From contig CALEHV010000019.1 in NCBI GenBank assembly GCA_937876465.1, forward strand, positions 1 to 64,000: a DNA stretch of 64,000 nt, read 5' to 3'. Made by a program: the position numbers and the translations under genes. This document shows, piece by piece, positions 36,314 to 45,032 of this stretch. Positions within the stretch are counted from its first letter, which is position 1. Every line of letters starts with the position of its first letter. The notes below the pieces were generated by a model. That model was not told the DNA's origin. It made no database searches and saw only the letters and a program-made list of their open reading frames with translations. This stretch comes from an uncultured Bacillota bacterium. GTDB taxonomy: Bacteria > Bacillota_I > Bacilli_A > RFN20 > CAG-826.

Positions 36314-36346
36314 AAAAAAGGATTGCGGTGACCCGTAATCCTTTTT
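36314..36346. terminator. Bidirectional terminator, recJ / lipoprotein
   Basis: AAAAAGGATTGCGG pairs with CCGTAATCCTTTTT around a TGAC loop, with A-runs and T-runs on the two sides. It serves both convergent genes. Confidence 0.9.
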
Positions 36347-36360
36347 GATTTGTTTAATAA

Positions 36361-37602
36361 TTATTCAACAACAACTGTAAGTGTTAATTTATACCAGGAT
36401 TGTGTATATGAAGCACTTGAGCCAACTGAATATGTCATATCTTTATCGTTAACGACATAATTCTTGATAGCATGTGTGCCTTCTTTTCCACCATCAGTGC
36501 CTGTTAATAAAGTACCTGCTGTAGAAGCACCTGCATAAACTTTTGCTGATTCACTACTATAGTAGTCGTTTGAAACATCTGTAATCTTGCCGTTTGGAGC
36601 AGAGATTGTCATTGTTTTGCCTTTCTTAAGTGTGAATTCATCATATTTTGCTGTGTTAAATCCGCTACCTGCAGACCATTTAAAGACTAATGGTTTGTAG
36701 ATGTGTTCGCTTGTTTCTTCTGCTAAATAGTAATTAACATCAAGAGCTGAAGATGAAGCTGTATCAAGTGGTAAACCTGAATTTGCTTTTGTAACTGTTA
36801 ATGTGTATGTTCCTGCTGGAAGATCTTCTTCAACTAAAGTATTTGGAACAACGACAATATTACATTCGGCTTTACCATCGACTGGTAAGAGATATTTGCC
36901 TGAAGTTTCTGCTACTGGAACGCCTTTATAGAAAACATTTCTAACAGCATAACCAGATTCTGGTGTAACAGTAATTTCTGCATTAGTACCATTTACATAT
37001 GATTCTTCAATGCCTGTTACTGTGCAGTGTTCTGGGCTATTGAATGTGATTTTTGAAGAACCTACCTCGTAGGAAAGCATTTCACAGTCCATTGCGCCGC
37101 CGCCATTTGATGGATAAAGTGTATATCTTCCATCATAGTATTCACCATAAGCGTGAATGACAACTTCATCACCATCAAAGATTGATTCAGTTGTGATTGT
37201 TGAACCTGAAGCACGAATGCAGCGGAATACTGGTAATCCTTCTTCTGTTCCTACTTTTTCTCCATCAAATAAGTGCATTGAGTCATAAACTTTAACAGTA
37301 TCGCTAAAGTTTTTCACTGTTCCATACTTAATTGATGTACGGTTGATACCTTTGACATAGAATCTAGCACTTGAATAAGTTGATTCGATTCCGCCGATAT
37401 CTTTTTCTACTTCTTCTTGAAATTGAGCAACAGTTAATGGTGCTTCAGCTGTACCATAGTTAACACCTGGTTTTGGTCCAGTAGTAGTACTTGAACCTGT
37501 TGAGGTAGATGTACTTGTTCCAGAAGTAGTACTTCCTCCGTTGCCGCCACAACTTGCTAAAAGAAGTGTTGCGCCAAGGAGTACAAATAATTTTTTGTTC
37601 AT
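36361..37602 (-). CDS. Surface lipoprotein, function unknown
   Basis: 413 residues. The N-terminus is a lipoprotein signal (LLGATLLLASC) followed by a Ser/Thr/Gly linker of ~25 residues. The segment after the linker (GTAEAPLTVAQFQEEV... with ARFYVKG and FDGDEVVIHAYGEY) resembles OB-fold modules of Gram-positive surface proteins. A later region with VTPESGYAVRNVFYKGV resembles repeat-type Ig-like folds. No catalytic motif is recognised. AAAGGAG precedes the start. It is divergent from the next lipoprotein, with 144 bp between them. Confidence 0.7.
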   Translation of the reverse strand: MNKKLFVLLGATLLLASCGGNGGSTTSGTSTSTSTGSSTTTGPKPGVNYGTAEAPLTVAQFQEEVEKDIGGIESTYSSARFYVKGINRTSIKYGTVKNFSDTVKVYDSMHLFDGEKVGTEEGLPVFRCIRASGSTITTESIFDGDEVVIHAYGEYYDGRYTLYPSNGGGAMDCEMLSYEVGSSKITFNSPEHCTVTGIEESYVNGTNAEITVTPESGYAVRNVFYKGVPVAETSGKYLLPVDGKAECNIVVVPNTLVEEDLPAGTYTLTVTKANSGLPLDTASSSALDVNYYLAEETSEHIYKPLVFKWSAGSGFNTAKYDEFTLKKGKTMTISAPNGKITDVSNDYYSSESAKVYAGASTAGTLLTGTDGGKEGTHAIKNYVVNDKDMTYSVGSSASYTQSWYKLTLTVVVE

Positions 37603-37694
37603 TAGAACTCTCCTTTATAATTTATTTCATTTTAATTTGAAATAAGCGTTTTGTAAATTGTTTAAAAATTAAACATCATTTCACCTTTGATTTT

Positions 37695-37724
37695 GTTTAC
37701 ATAAACGCGCGTAAACTTTATTAT
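37695..37724 (+). promoter_or_regulatory. Lipoprotein promoter with operator-like inverted repeat
   Basis: TTTACA (37696-37701), a 17-nt spacer and TATTAT (37719-37724). GTTTAC (37695-37700) and GTAAAC (37711-37716) form an inverted repeat with 10 nt between, spanning the -35 and the spacer. Confidence 0.55.
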
Positions 37725-37746
37725 ATAAATAAGTAAAGGCATACAT

Positions 37747-39567
37747 ATGAAAAAACATATTTTATTAATTCTTCCTATTGTTGCTGCATCATTATTTTCC
37801 TGTGGAAATAATGCGCCAACAACATCATCAACCGGAAGTACTACAACTAGTTCTACACAAGAACACCCAACAACTATCGATCCAACATCGCCTTATGTAA
37901 CATCTACAACTGATGCTGCAACAGCGGTTGAAATCATAGAAGTTAGCGAAGCTCCTACTAAAGTAGAATTAGGAGTTCAACTCGATCCAACACTTATCAA
38001 CTTAAAAATTAGATTGTCAGATAATACAACAATTTTTAGACACCCAGATTACACAGAGATTGATTTCACTGATAAATCTTTAGGAGATGATGTAACATGT
38101 GTTTGCCATTATAAAGAATTAACTAAATCTTTTGATTTAGTAATTGCTGAATCTCCATACGATGTCGTCAACTATTCGAGCCCGGGATCAATTTCAACAT
38201 CCTATATTGAATGGTCTTTTGCCCCAGCAACTGGTGCTAAATTTATTGCAAAAACTGCAGGAAATACAGCAAACCAAGCTCTTGCACTTAAATGGGATAC
38301 AAAAGATACTCAAATTGGTATTGGAATGGCAAAATCTCAAGGAAAAATTACTAAGGTAAAATTAACATTTAGTGCCAATAATTCATATAAAGAAGGGGAG
38401 AAAAAATCTCAAATAGGTATTTATGGTAAAGCTACTCCATTTGCTGGACTTAAAGACTTTGAAGCATTAACAAAAGCAAATACAGATTATAGCGTCTTAT
38501 ATGATGGAAATGCAGAAGAAAAAACATATGAAATTGATGTCTCTTCAGGCAACTTTACTTACGTTGCATTTAAAGCTATTGGTGCAAACTCTAGTTATTT
38601 GAAAGAGATTAAAATCTCTTATGACGAAAATGTTAAACCAGCAGCACTTGAATCCATTTCAATTTCTGGCAAGCCAACTGCAGAAATTATTGATACTGAA
38701 TGGAACTTCAGTGAAGTTATTGTTACAGGTAACTTTGCTGGTGGTATCAAAGGCGATTTAACTAACGGCTGTGCAATTACAAGTTTGGCTCCGATTCCAA
38801 GTGAAATTAAGTTGGAACACGAAATCTCTGTAACAGCACAATATGCTCATGAATCAAAAAGTGTTACTGATACATTAGTAGCTGAAGTTATTGGACCAAC
38901 AGCGATTACCGCAATACTTGAAAAACCAACAGAAGTTGCATTCAATCAACCTCTTGATGTTAGTGAAGTTTTATTAAGAATTAGATTAAGTAATGTAACT
39001 GATGTAGATAGAAACCCAACATCCATCGATATTGATTGGACTGGTAAATCTGTTGGAGATACTGTTGAAGTTGTTTGTAATTACTTAGGAGTATCAAAAT
39101 CATTCGAAGCAACTGTTGTTGCAGGAAAGACAACTGCATTTGAAGTTGAATATGGTACTGCTGATAGTAAATTCTCAATGAGCTTATATACGAAAGACTC
39201 AGCAAACCATTGCTATATAGAAAATAACAGCACAGTGGATACAGACGGTTATGTTCAATATTTGAACACAGCAGCATATTGGACAGATTCACCAAGTAAG
39301 ATTACTGTTAAGGCAAATCTTGGTGGTGGATCAACCAAAACATTTGATGAAGGATACGAACTAAGAGTAGCCTTATTAGATGTAAGTGGAAATATTATTT
39401 CCAGCACTGAGAAAACTATAACAAATAAGATTGAAGAGAAAACCGGAAAAGAATACTCGCTTGTATATACAAATGTTGCAAACGTCGCAGGCGTAAGAAT
39501 TATTCACAAAAAGCTTTCCGGTTACAATACAAGAATTTACGGATTTTCACTCGAATATATCTCATAA
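37747..39567 (+). CDS. Surface lipoprotein with repeated bacterial Ig-like modules
   Basis: 606 residues. Lipobox SLFSC is followed by a Thr/Ser linker. Two related modules open with EVSEAPTKVELGVQLDPTLINLKIRLS and EKPTEVAFNQPLDVSEVLLRIRLS, each followed by a D-F/W-T-D/G-KS-x-GD-V-VC-Y pattern, so a domain is duplicated around residues 55-130 and 385-455. These look like Ig-like adhesion modules. A non-repeated region separates them (~130-290). Ligand unknown. AAAGG lies before the ATG. A terminator follows before rel. Confidence 0.72.
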   Translation: MKKHILLILPIVAASLFSCGNNAPTTSSTGSTTTSSTQEHPTTIDPTSPYVTSTTDAATAVEIIEVSEAPTKVELGVQLDPTLINLKIRLSDNTTIFRHPDYTEIDFTDKSLGDDVTCVCHYKELTKSFDLVIAESPYDVVNYSSPGSISTSYIEWSFAPATGAKFIAKTAGNTANQALALKWDTKDTQIGIGMAKSQGKITKVKLTFSANNSYKEGEKKSQIGIYGKATPFAGLKDFEALTKANTDYSVLYDGNAEEKTYEIDVSSGNFTYVAFKAIGANSSYLKEIKISYDENVKPAALESISISGKPTAEIIDTEWNFSEVIVTGNFAGGIKGDLTNGCAITSLAPIPSEIKLEHEISVTAQYAHESKSVTDTLVAEVIGPTAITAILEKPTEVAFNQPLDVSEVLLRIRLSNVTDVDRNPTSIDIDWTGKSVGDTVEVVCNYLGVSKSFEATVVAGKTTAFEVEYGTADSKFSMSLYTKDSANHCYIENNSTVDTDGYVQYLNTAAYWTDSPSKITVKANLGGGSTKTFDEGYELRVALLDVSGNIISSTEKTITNKIEEKTGKEYSLVYTNVANVAGVRIIHKKLSGYNTRIYGFSLEYIS

Positions 39568-39572
39568 CAAAT

Positions 39573-39610
39573 AAAGAACTCAGATTAACATATACTGGGT
39601 TCTTTTTATT
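39573..39610 (+). terminator. Lipoprotein terminator
   Basis: AAAGAACTCAG (39573-39583) pairs with CTGGGTTCTTT (39595-39605), followed by TTATTTTT. Confidence 0.8.
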
Positions 39611-39625
39611 TTTAATAAAATGAAG

Positions 39626-39631
39626 TATAAT
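39626..39631 (+). promoter_or_regulatory. rel -10 box, near-leaderless
   Basis: A perfect TATAAT lies 10 nt before the ATG at 39642 and no ribosome site is present. The -35 is unclear and would overlap the preceding T-tract. Confidence 0.5.
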
Positions 39632-39641
39632 ATGCCTAATT

Positions 39642-41852
39642 ATGGGAAATGCAGCATTAGAAGTTAAAAGTTCCAATCGCAAATTGCATACCTTCGAAGA
39701 GGTAAAAGAGCTTTACTATGCTTACATTACCGATCGTGCAGACAGGGATATGGTTGAAAGAGCATATCTTTTTGCACTTAAAAAACACGAAGGTCAATTC
39801 CGTAAAAGCGGTGAACCATACATTCATCATTTAATTGAAGTCTGCTACATTTTGGCTCAACTCAATTGTAGTCCAACAACTTTATGTGCCGGACTTTTAC
39901 ACGATGTAGTAGAAGACACAGATACTTCGTTAGAAGACCTTAAGGTCTTTAATGACGATGTTGTAACAATAGTTGATGCTTTAACCAAAATCCAGAGACT
40001 TAAATTATCACATAGAGATGAAGAACAATTTGTTGCTGAAGATCATCGTAAGATTTTCTTAGGCATGGCTCGTGATGTACGTGTTATTGTTATCAAACTT
40101 GCCGATAGACTTCACAATATGCGTACCGTTGATTCTTTACCAGAACATCGCCAAAAAGCTCTTGCAAGAGAAACAATGGAAGTCTTCGCTCCAATCGCTC
40201 ATCGTCTTGGTATCAATACCATCAAAAGCGAACTTGAAGATTTATCAATTAAATATCTCGAACCAGAGAAGTTTGCTTTCGTTTCTGATTACATCAACAA
40301 AAAGATTAAAAACGGTCAAAAATCATTGGAGAATTTCTCTAAAAGAGTTGCTGATATGCTCTTGGAGCATAATATTCCATTCGAAATTGAATATAGAGTC
40401 AAATCTTTATACTCAACATATCGTAAGATTTATATTAAAAATCATAAACCAGAAGAGATTTTCGATTTGCTCGCAATTAGAGTTATTACAGGAACAGAAG
40501 TTCAATGTTATGAAATTTTAGGTTTAATTAGTGCTGTTTATAGCCCAATCCCAGGAAGATTTAAAGATTACATTGCTGTTCCAAAACCAAATATGTATCA
40601 ATCTCTCCATACCTGTGTATTATCAGGAGACGGTAATACTTTCGAAGTTCAAATTAGAACCAAGGAAATGGATGAAGTTGCTGAAAGCGGAATTGCTGCT
40701 CACTGGAGATACAAAGAAGGATCAAATTACAATCCTAAAAAGGAACAAAAAGAAATCGAAGAAAAGCTTCATTGGCTTAAAGATTTGGTCAATATTTCTG
40801 AACAGGATAGTGCAGACGCTAAAGAATACATGAAATCAATTTCTCATGATATTTTTGAGGCAAATGTTTATTGTTTTACCCCTATGGGTAAAGTTATCGA
40901 CTTACCAGCGGGTGCTACTCCTTTAGATTTCGCTTATAAAATCCACACAGGCGTTGCAGAAAAAGCTGTTGGTGCAATTGTTAATAATGTAATGGTTCCG
41001 CTCAATACAGAGCTCAAAACCGGTGACATTGTTGAAATTAAAACTTCAAAAACCTCATTAGGTCCAAACGAAGGTTGGCTTGAAGTTGCTACAACTAACT
41101 TTGCTAGGGCTCACATTAGAAAATTCTTAGCCAAAAAGAATGCTGACTTTGTTAGAGAAGATAAAATTGCTAAAGGTAGACAAGCATGCGTTGAAACATT
41201 TAGAGGCTACGGACTACCTGAAAGCGATATTGAAAAGTATTTCAATAATGAAAAGGTTTTTGAAAATTTTGGGGTTAATAATTTAGATGAACTTTTCATT
41301 GCGATTACAAGCAAAAATCCTACACCAGGAGCCGTTATTCAATTCTGTGGAATTAAACCTGTTCAAACTGCTCCAAAAACTGCAAATCCGGATTTATTAG
41401 TTAACGATGATTGCCCAGTTTATGTTCGTGGTGCAGGTTCGATTGCAATTAATCTTGGACCATGTTGTACGCCTATACCAGGAGACGACATTATTGGTTA
41501 TATTACCAAAGGTAAAGGAATTACTGTTCACTTAAAAACATGTCCTAATATTGCTAACGAAAAGAAACGTTTAATTGAAGTTTTCTGGAAACCAAATTTA
41601 CCAAAAGGAAACTATCCAGTCGATATCAAAATAGAATTTAACGATCGTCCAAATTTACTTATCGATGTCATGAACTGTTTAGCTCAAAAATCTATTCCAG
41701 TTACATCAATCAACGCTAACTTGCATACTAATACAATGACAACAGTTATTGATGCAACAATATATGTCGAAAATGCTGAACAATTAACCAATATCTTCAA
41801 TGTTCTTAAGAACTTGAAGGGATTCATAGAAATCATAAGAAAGGTTAAATAA
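39642..41852 (+). CDS. rel: Bifunctional (p)ppGpp synthetase/hydrolase Rel
   Basis: 736 residues with the full order HD hydrolase, synthetase, TGS, zinc-finger/helical region and ACT. The hydrolase HD motif (AGLLHDVVEDT) is intact, as is the synthetase core (GRFKDYIAVPKPNMYQSLHT and FEVQIRTKEMDE), so both activities are expected. The C-terminal region has the conserved CC pair (LGPCCTPIPGD). It sets ppGpp levels in amino-acid starvation. It lies between the lipoproteins and hisS-aspS, in the Bacillus relA-hisS-aspS order. Confidence 0.97.
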   Translation: MGNAALEVKSSNRKLHTFEEVKELYYAYITDRADRDMVERAYLFALKKHEGQFRKSGEPYIHHLIEVCYILAQLNCSPTTLCAGLLHDVVEDTDTSLEDLKVFNDDVVTIVDALTKIQRLKLSHRDEEQFVAEDHRKIFLGMARDVRVIVIKLADRLHNMRTVDSLPEHRQKALARETMEVFAPIAHRLGINTIKSELEDLSIKYLEPEKFAFVSDYINKKIKNGQKSLENFSKRVADMLLEHNIPFEIEYRVKSLYSTYRKIYIKNHKPEEIFDLLAIRVITGTEVQCYEILGLISAVYSPIPGRFKDYIAVPKPNMYQSLHTCVLSGDGNTFEVQIRTKEMDEVAESGIAAHWRYKEGSNYNPKKEQKEIEEKLHWLKDLVNISEQDSADAKEYMKSISHDIFEANVYCFTPMGKVIDLPAGATPLDFAYKIHTGVAEKAVGAIVNNVMVPLNTELKTGDIVEIKTSKTSLGPNEGWLEVATTNFARAHIRKFLAKKNADFVREDKIAKGRQACVETFRGYGLPESDIEKYFNNEKVFENFGVNNLDELFIAITSKNPTPGAVIQFCGIKPVQTAPKTANPDLLVNDDCPVYVRGAGSIAINLGPCCTPIPGDDIIGYITKGKGITVHLKTCPNIANEKKRLIEVFWKPNLPKGNYPVDIKIEFNDRPNLLIDVMNCLAQKSIPVTSINANLHTNTMTTVIDATIYVENAEQLTNIFNVLKNLKGFIEIIRKVK

Positions 41853-41853
41853 T

Positions 41854-41882
41854 AAAAGTCTCACTTAAGTGGGACTTTTTTA
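41854..41882 (+). terminator. rel terminator
   Basis: AAAAGTCTCACTTAAGTGGGACTTTT folds around CACTTAAGTG (41854-41879) and continues into a T-run. Confidence 0.85.
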
Positions 41883-41910
41883 ATTAAAGTATTTCCTAAA
41901 TTATATATCG

Positions 41911-41939
41911 TTGTCTTTATACATAATTAAATGTATAAT
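41911..41939 (+). promoter_or_regulatory. hisS operon promoter
   Basis: TTGTCT (41911-41916), a 17-nt spacer and TATAAT (41934-41939) preceded by TG. ACGGAG provides a ribosome site before the ATG at 41969. There is no T-box in the ~25-nt leader. Confidence 0.65.
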
Positions 41940-41968
41940 ATCAAACGATTAGAAACGGAGTTTTTATT

Positions 41969-43279
41969 ATGGTCATTAATCCAGTAAAAGGCACACACGA
42001 TATCATTGGCGATGAAGCAGCCATTTATACAGGCATTGAATCTGTATGTCGTGCAGTTGCTGAAGTATATAATTTCCAAGAAATTCGTACACCTGTTATT
42101 GAACATACTCCATTATTCCTTCGTTCAGTTGGCGAAAGCAGCGATATTGTTACTAAAGAAATGTACACTTTTGAAGATAAAGGTGGACGTTCCATTACTC
42201 TTCGCCCTGAGCTAACTGCAGGTGTAATGCGTAGCATTGTTTCAAACAAGTTATATGCAAATGCAGATTTACCATTAAAGTATTTCTACATTGGCCAATG
42301 CTTCAGATATGAAAGACCTCAAGCAGGTCGTTACCGTCAATTCCATCAATTTGGTATCGAAGTTGTCGGAGCTACAAATTACTTACAAGATGTTGAAGCA
42401 ATCGTCTTTGGTAAAAGAGTTCTCGAAGCATTAAGTTTAGACAAAGTTAAAGTTTGTATTAATACATTAGGCGACGATGCCTCGAGAAATGCATATAGAG
42501 ACGCATTAAGAAAATACTTTGCTGAACACATCGAAAATATGTGCCCAGATTGCAAACGTAGATTAGAGCTTAATCCTCTTCGTATTCTTGACTGCAAAGT
42601 CCCTGAAGATCGTCCAATTATCGAAAAAGCTCCTAAGATGAGCGATTTCCTCACTGACGAAGCAAGAGTTCAATTTGAAAACATTGTTGATGAACTCAAA
42701 AAATTAGGTGTTGAAGTCGAAATCGATGAGACTCTCGTAAGAGGATTAGATTACTATACCGGAGTTGTATTTGAATATAAAGCTACTGAAGGCGACGATG
42801 TCGGAGCAATTGGTGGCGGTGGACACTATAAAAATTTATTACATGAAGTTGGTGGTCCAGAACTCGAAGGAATCGGTTTGGCATTCGGCCTTGAAAGATT
42901 GTTCCACGTATTCTCACAAGCACACGGAACAGACAATCTCGTCCTTGGACCAGATTTCTATCTCATGGGAATGAATAACTTAGCTATCGAAGCTAATGTA
43001 ATGTTAGCCGATATACTACGTATAAATGGCTTCTCATGTGATATGAACTTCGAAGAAAAAGGCTTTAAGTCATTATTTAAAATTGCTGAACGTAAGAAAG
43101 CAAAATTCGCAATTATTGTTGGCGAAGACGAAATGACCAAGAGTCAAATTACAGTTAAAAATCTTAAGACTCAAGAACAAACATCTGTTAAAAATGACGA
43201 TATGTTAAGAGTTCTTAGAACAATGTTAGAAGAATACTTACAAGAAGCACAAGTTGCTGCTTTGGAGGAAGATAAATAA
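41969..43279 (+). CDS. hisS: Histidyl-tRNA synthetase
   Basis: 436 residues. It has the class II motifs 1-3, including CFRYERPQAGRYRQFHQFG, the histidine-specific GLDYYTGVVFE loop and GGGGHY-type IGGGGHYKNLL, plus the C-terminal anticodon-binding domain. A CxxC zinc-like pair (CPDCKRR) sits in the insertion. Its stop overlaps the aspS start (TAATG). Confidence 0.97.
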   Translation: MVINPVKGTHDIIGDEAAIYTGIESVCRAVAEVYNFQEIRTPVIEHTPLFLRSVGESSDIVTKEMYTFEDKGGRSITLRPELTAGVMRSIVSNKLYANADLPLKYFYIGQCFRYERPQAGRYRQFHQFGIEVVGATNYLQDVEAIVFGKRVLEALSLDKVKVCINTLGDDASRNAYRDALRKYFAEHIENMCPDCKRRLELNPLRILDCKVPEDRPIIEKAPKMSDFLTDEARVQFENIVDELKKLGVEVEIDETLVRGLDYYTGVVFEYKATEGDDVGAIGGGGHYKNLLHEVGGPELEGIGLAFGLERLFHVFSQAHGTDNLVLGPDFYLMGMNNLAIEANVMLADILRINGFSCDMNFEEKGFKSLFKIAERKKAKFAIIVGEDEMTKSQITVKNLKTQEQTSVKNDDMLRVLRTMLEEYLQEAQVAALEEDK

Positions 43280-45009
43280 TGGAAAGAACATGTTACAATA
43301 CAGAACTTTCTTTGAAAGATGAAGGCAAAAAAGTCACTTTAGTTGGTTGGGTTGCAAAACGCCGTAACCTCGGAAGTCTTTTATTCATCGATTTACGTGA
43401 TAGAAGTGGAATTATTCAAATCACAGTAAATGAAGGTATTGAAGTTCCTGATGTCCGTAATGAATATGTAATTTCAGTTAAAGGAACGGTTCACAAAAAA
43501 GAAGTTGCGAACAAAAACCTCAAGACAGGTGAAATCGAAATTATTGCACAATCAATTGAAGTTCTTAGCAAAGCTAAAACAACCCCAATGATTATTGCAG
43601 ATGATACAGACGCTCTAGAAGATCTTCGCTTAAAATATAGATACCTCGACATTCGTCGTCCAGCAATTCAAAAGAACTTAATGCAAAGAGCAAAAATTGT
43701 TAGAATTGCACACGAATATTTTGATAACAATGGCTTTATTGAAGTTGAAACTCCATGCCTTTGCTTATCCACACCTGAAGGCGCACGTGATTATCTTGTC
43801 CCATCAAGAGTGAACCATGGCAGTTTCTTCGCACTTCCTCAATCACCTCAATTGTTTAAACAATTGTTGATGATTGGTGGTATGGAAAGATACTATCAAG
43901 TTGCTCGTTGCTTCCGTGACGAAGACTTAAGACAAGATAGACAACCAGAATTTACTCAAATTGATTTAGAAATGTCGTTCCTTGATGAAGATCAAATCTT
44001 AACTATCATGGAAGGATTCTTATCAAGAGTGTTTAAAGAATGTGTTGGCTATGAAGTTAAACTTCCTTTACGTCGTATGCCTTATTCAGAAGCTGTCGGC
44101 GTATATGGTAGCGATAAACCAGATACAAGATTCGGTTTAAAACTTAATGATGTCAAAGACATCTTATCAAAATCAGAATTCGGTGGATTCCAAAATTCTG
44201 AAATGGTTAAAGCGATCAATGTTCCAGGTATTGCTTCTAAAACAAGCCGTAAAGTTATTGATGAATTAACAATGGAAGCCAAGAAATTTGGTCTTGGTGG
44301 ACTTGGAGTATTCAAAGTCAACAACGGTTTATTAGAAGGAAGCTTAGTTAAATTTGTTAACGAAGACTTACAAAAAGAATTGATTGCAAAGCTTGACGCT
44401 AAAAACGAAGACGTTATTCTTGTCGCAGCCGGAAAACCGGACCAAGTTAACTTCGGTTTAGGTGCTCTACGTAGTAGATATGGCCACGAACTCGGTTACG
44501 TCAAGCCAAATACATACGATTTGTTGTGGGTTGTTGATTTCCCTCTCTTTGAGAAGGATATCCACGATGGAAGCTACAAACCTCTCCATCACCCATTTAC
44601 AAGGCCTACCCCAGAAACTGCTCAATATTTATACAGCGATCCAAGTAAATGCTTAAGTGCTGCATACGATATTGTTATCAACGGTTATGAAGCTGGTGGT
44701 GGATCATTAAGAATTTATGATCAAGATATGCAAAAACGCATATTTGAAATTCTTGGATTTACTCAAGAAGACATCGTTCGTAAATTTGGTTATTTCGTTG
44801 GAGCGTTCCAATATGGAACACCTCCACATGGTGGTCTCGCATTTGGACTTGAAAGATTAACAATGATTATTTGTGGAACAGACAACATTCGTGATGTTAT
44901 TGCCTTCCCAAAGAACCTTAAAGCATCATGTCCAATGTCAAGCGCACCTCAACCAGTTGATCCTCAACAACTTGAAGATCTTGGTATCGAAGTAAAGAAA
45001 GAAAATTAA
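43279..45009 (+). CDS. aspS: Aspartyl-tRNA synthetase
   Basis: 576 residues, the bacterial type with a GAD insertion (~290-410). The N-terminal OB anticodon domain begins GWVAKRRNLGSLLFIDLRD; motif 2 is FRDEDLRQDRQPEFTQID and motif 3 is GGLAFGLERL. GGAGG lies 11 nt upstream inside hisS. Whether it also charges tRNA-Asn cannot be read from sequence; no gatCAB is in the window. Confidence 0.97.
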   Translation: MERTCYNTELSLKDEGKKVTLVGWVAKRRNLGSLLFIDLRDRSGIIQITVNEGIEVPDVRNEYVISVKGTVHKKEVANKNLKTGEIEIIAQSIEVLSKAKTTPMIIADDTDALEDLRLKYRYLDIRRPAIQKNLMQRAKIVRIAHEYFDNNGFIEVETPCLCLSTPEGARDYLVPSRVNHGSFFALPQSPQLFKQLLMIGGMERYYQVARCFRDEDLRQDRQPEFTQIDLEMSFLDEDQILTIMEGFLSRVFKECVGYEVKLPLRRMPYSEAVGVYGSDKPDTRFGLKLNDVKDILSKSEFGGFQNSEMVKAINVPGIASKTSRKVIDELTMEAKKFGLGGLGVFKVNNGLLEGSLVKFVNEDLQKELIAKLDAKNEDVILVAAGKPDQVNFGLGALRSRYGHELGYVKPNTYDLLWVVDFPLFEKDIHDGSYKPLHHPFTRPTPETAQYLYSDPSKCLSAAYDIVINGYEAGGGSLRIYDQDMQKRIFEILGFTQEDIVRKFGYFVGAFQYGTPPHGGLAFGLERLTMIICGTDNIRDVIAFPKNLKASCPMSSAPQPVDPQQLEDLGIEVKKEN

Positions 45010-45032
45010 AAATTGAAAAGGAGATTCATTAA

